A stretch of 64,000 nucleotides of DNA, from NCBI GenBank assembly GCA_964560765.1, contig CAZLMG010000010.1, forward strand, positions 65,559-129,558, in the 5' to 3' direction. A model generated the notes under the pieces. The model was not told where the DNA came from. It made no database searches and worked only from the letters and a program-made list of their open reading frames with translations. The position numbers and the translations under genes are program-made. The stretch's first letter is position 1. Each line of letters opens with the position of its first letter. The DNA is from CAZLMG01 sp964560765 (GTDB lineage Bacteria > Bdellovibrionota_B > Oligoflexia > Oligoflexales > CAZLMG01). Positions 61,846 to 64,000 of the stretch are shown here, one piece after another.

Positions 61846-62168
61846 GTGTGGCTCCTTTACTTAAGAACACGGGCTGCCAGAATCCCCCGAAGGGGCCAAT
61901 TTTTCAAGGTGAAAGCCTTGGCAACTACTGGATGTACGATAGCGTCCTGATCATGGCCTGGGGCCTCCGTCCGGATCGCAACTGGGCCGGCCAACCACCG
62001 AAACTCCGCGCTTATTCAGTATGTTAGCTCCACGTAACAAGTCATTTTTGTTGTTAAAAATCGAGCAGCAAAGCCTCTGCTCTTCGCTGCGGGAGTCACA
62101 CTTGGCGTTTTCTATCGCCAGCTGCTAAAACTATTTTCCTGGCGGTTTCTTGAATCACGGAGGCAGAG
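61846..62168. other. Divergent intergenic region, no gene
   Basis: About 320 bases between the stress-protein gene and the S41 lipoprotein gene. The frames are short and without ribosome binding sites. An A/T-rich patch near 62040-62060 could hold promoters for either gene. Confidence 0.45.
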
Positions 62169-63878
62169 ATGCGGCGATTGGTATTGGGTTTGTTTACTGG
62201 TTCGATATTGCTTGTCGGTTGCGGCCAAGAGGATTTGGGCAGCGAGTTTCATATCCGCAATATGTCGCCAGCAGAAATCTCCGCAGATTTTCAACAAATG
62301 GTAAACGCTGTGTCCGACTTCTACGGTCCGCTACAATACAAAGAAGCCCGCTTCGGCTTTCAATGGCAAGACCTCGTGGCACAAACCAGGCAAGAGTTGG
62401 TCGCGGCAAAAGACGACGCCGAAGTATTTGGAATCTACGCCGGCTTTCTCGCAACCCTGCAGGACGGCCACGTCGGCATTCGCTTCCCTACCACCAACGG
62501 CGCCGTTGGCAGTTATGTCATTGATATGACTATTGCACCCTTTCAGCAGGCGGAGTCCAAGGAATTTCGCGCCCATGTCTCCAAGATTGGCGATGCCTTC
62601 AAGGATTCTGGCGTCGAGCTTTGGGATGAGCTGGTATCTGTCGACGGTACGCCAACCATGGATTACCTACCGATCATTCGCCGCTATCAGACGTTCGGCT
62701 ACGAAGGCTCCGATCGACACTTTATTTATCGCGTATTGAATCGCCCATCCTACATGACTAAGCTCAAACCCGTTAGCAACCGGGCGAAGCTAGTCTTTCG
62801 GAAGAGCAATGGTCGAGAGCTAACCATCGACGCGGTTTGGGAGATCAAAAAGCCAATCGATGTTAGTTACGTCGATCAAGGACTCGTAGCTGCCAGAGCG
62901 CTAGAATTGAACGAAGTTGCGCAAGGCACTCTGAATGAAATGGGCGCGGTAAAGCCTTTCTTTATATCGGATGCTGTTACGAAAGCCCTAGATATTCAAC
63001 CTGTCATCGCCAATCGCAGCATGCTGGAAAAGTACGGCTTTAAACCCGAAGACAAGGTTCCCGAGATTTTTGCGGGGCTCTATCGCCACAATGGTAAGAC
63101 GGTGTTTTTGATCCGTAATCGTGGATACCACCACGACAAAGCGACCGAGGGCTTCAGCAATGAAGACTACATGCAACATTATCGCGCCCTGTTGGATCAA
63201 TACGACAGCGTAGCTGACGTGCTCGTGGTCGATCAAACTCACAACGGCGGCGGCAGTTACTGCGAGTCATTCTTTACACTGTTTATTCAGGACGAGAAAA
63301 AAGGCTTTGTGCAGGCGAATAATGCCGATCGGCGCTGGATTCGAACACTGGAAGCGTGGGCAAAGTCAGGGCTGTTCGGAAGCATGCCAGTCAGCAGCGA
63401 GCTTTCTCAGTCTTATCTTGAGAACGCTCGGCAGGTAGAGCGCGCCATCGACGAAGGGCGGAAGATGACGGACCCACTACCCATTATTGCTTTCAATATG
63501 TCGAGACCCGATGCCGGCTATCAATGGAAGAAGCCAGTCCTGGTTCTGATTAACGAGTTGGCAGGATCCTGCGCCGACGTGTTTCCCATGCTGGTCCAAC
63601 GCAACCAAGCGGGCCAACTCTTTGGCCATCGAACGATGGGCCTTGGCGGTAATGTCGAGCCTGTAGCAGAACTCAATACCTCAGGCGCTAGTGTTCGAGT
63701 GACGCGCGGCTTGTTCACGACATATGAGCCCAGTGGCCTCTATTTGACGGAAAATTTTGTTGAAAACAACGGGGTGCATCCGGAGATCGCGCATGAAGTC
63801 ACGATTGAAGACGCTCGGCAAGGGTTCGTCGATTATACGCGCGCATTTAGCGATGCGGCAGTAAAGTTGGTACCGTGA
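62169..63878 (+). CDS. S41 family peptidase lipoprotein
   Basis: A 569-residue lipoprotein with leader LLVGC (Cys 18) and a tail-specific-protease-like body. SADFQQMVNAVSDFYGPLQY and ATLQDGHVGIRF (about 95-105) are the N-terminal blocks of S41 proteases, followed by a PDZ-like part (DSGVELWDELVSVDGTPTMD) and the catalytic domain. ADVLVVDQTHNGGGSYCESF is the strand before the active site, and ELAGSCADVFPM carries the nucleophile Ser467. The following TMGLGGNVE block supports the oxyanion region. A Lys general base is not certain. It would process proteins or peptides in the periplasm. The start ATG follows GGAGGCAGAG. Confidence 0.85.
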   Translation: MRRLVLGLFTGSILLVGCGQEDLGSEFHIRNMSPAEISADFQQMVNAVSDFYGPLQYKEARFGFQWQDLVAQTRQELVAAKDDAEVFGIYAGFLATLQDGHVGIRFPTTNGAVGSYVIDMTIAPFQQAESKEFRAHVSKIGDAFKDSGVELWDELVSVDGTPTMDYLPIIRRYQTFGYEGSDRHFIYRVLNRPSYMTKLKPVSNRAKLVFRKSNGRELTIDAVWEIKKPIDVSYVDQGLVAARALELNEVAQGTLNEMGAVKPFFISDAVTKALDIQPVIANRSMLEKYGFKPEDKVPEIFAGLYRHNGKTVFLIRNRGYHHDKATEGFSNEDYMQHYRALLDQYDSVADVLVVDQTHNGGGSYCESFFTLFIQDEKKGFVQANNADRRWIRTLEAWAKSGLFGSMPVSSELSQSYLENARQVERAIDEGRKMTDPLPIIAFNMSRPDAGYQWKKPVLVLINELAGSCADVFPMLVQRNQAGQLFGHRTMGLGGNVEPVAELNTSGASVRVTRGLFTTYEPSGLYLTENFVENNGVHPEIAHEVTIEDARQGFVDYTRAFSDAAVKLVP

Positions 63879-63879
63879 G

Positions 63880-64000
63880 TTAAATGCACACCATGAACGC
63901 GGCCATCGCCTGAAAGCGCGGGCCGCGCTGACTTTGAATCAGGCGATGAAAACTTTTAGCGATATAGTCCCTTGAGTTCACAAGGGAAATCGTCTCGTCT
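63880..64000 (-). CDS. 3' end of a gene entering from the right, product unknown
   Basis: The minus strand is open from base 64000 to a TAA at 63880-63882, giving 39 codons that end SFHRLIQSQRGPRFQAMAAF followed by MVCI. Residue composition is protein-like, and the stop lies one base beyond the TGA of the S41 gene, so the two genes are convergent. Too little is present to name the family. Confidence 0.5.
   Translation of the reverse strand, partial: DETISLVNSRDYIAKSFHRLIQSQRGPRFQAMAAFMVCI

Noticed and set aside
1..64000. CRISPR arrays, insertion sequences, plasmid or phage structural genes
   Set aside because: I found no regularly spaced repeats, no transposase and no phage capsid, tail or terminase genes. 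The only mobile-element signs are the tRNA-anchored array and gene remnants.

Overview
The window reads as a Gram-negative chromosome of roughly 54 percent GC that secretes many single-copy lipoproteins. Bdellovibrionota (Bdellovibrio/Oligoflexia-like) is the best guess. The grounds are a TIGR02147-type regulator, a 2,663-residue Ig-like lipoprotein, a DUF1554-like lipoprotein and the abundance of lipobox proteins. No rRNA or other phylogenetic marker confirms this, so the assignment is an inference.

1-15.8 kb is an exopolysaccharide locus. It holds GT4 glycosyltransferases, a NodB-type deacetylase, a GT2-GT4 fusion, a polyprenyl-phosphate sugar-1-phosphate transferase, GH26 and GH5 glycoside hydrolases, a periplasmic solute-binding protein, an O-antigen ligase/polymerase, a Wzz-like protein, GNAT and FemAB-like acyltransferases, a Wzx-like flippase and GalE. 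Together these would start, extend, trim, modify, flip and polymerise a surface glycan. At 15.8-17.4 kb a PAS-GGDEF cyclase follows a STAS/zinc-ribbon protein in a two-gene operon. At 17.5-26.4 kb lie an outer-membrane barrel protein with a clear terminator and the giant repeat lipoprotein.

26.7-31.35 kb is the most striking part. A tRNA-Arg(UCU) gene is followed by a tyrosine integrase, an AbiE (type IV) toxin-antitoxin pair with a near-perfect operator, and then a second pair made of a different nucleotidyltransferase and an HTH protein. Four direct copies of the tRNA anticodon-loop sequence bound three successive segments: one with no gene except the 5' half of the tRNA, one with int and abiE, and one with the NTase and HTH genes. 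This looks like cassettes stacked at one tRNA attachment site.

31.4-46 kb is an accessory stretch of secreted proteins and lipoproteins mixed with gene remnants: a lipoprotein interrupted by a stop, an N-terminally truncated TPR-like gene, and the tail of a lost lipoprotein. Two RHS/YD-repeat lipoproteins face away from each other. 46.8-51.2 kb carries a CxxCH (haem-motif) lipoprotein, a Cys/His-containing protein, a tiny His-rich periplasmic protein and a propeller-like exported protein. 51.2-64 kb holds a TIGR02147-type regulator divergent from a metalloprotease gene split by an in-frame TGA, a zinc-ribbon/B12-binding protein, an APC permease, an MFS transporter, a GST-like protein, an unknown membrane protein, a propeller-like lipoprotein, a tandem universal stress protein, an S41 peptidase lipoprotein, and the 3' end of a gene entering from the right.
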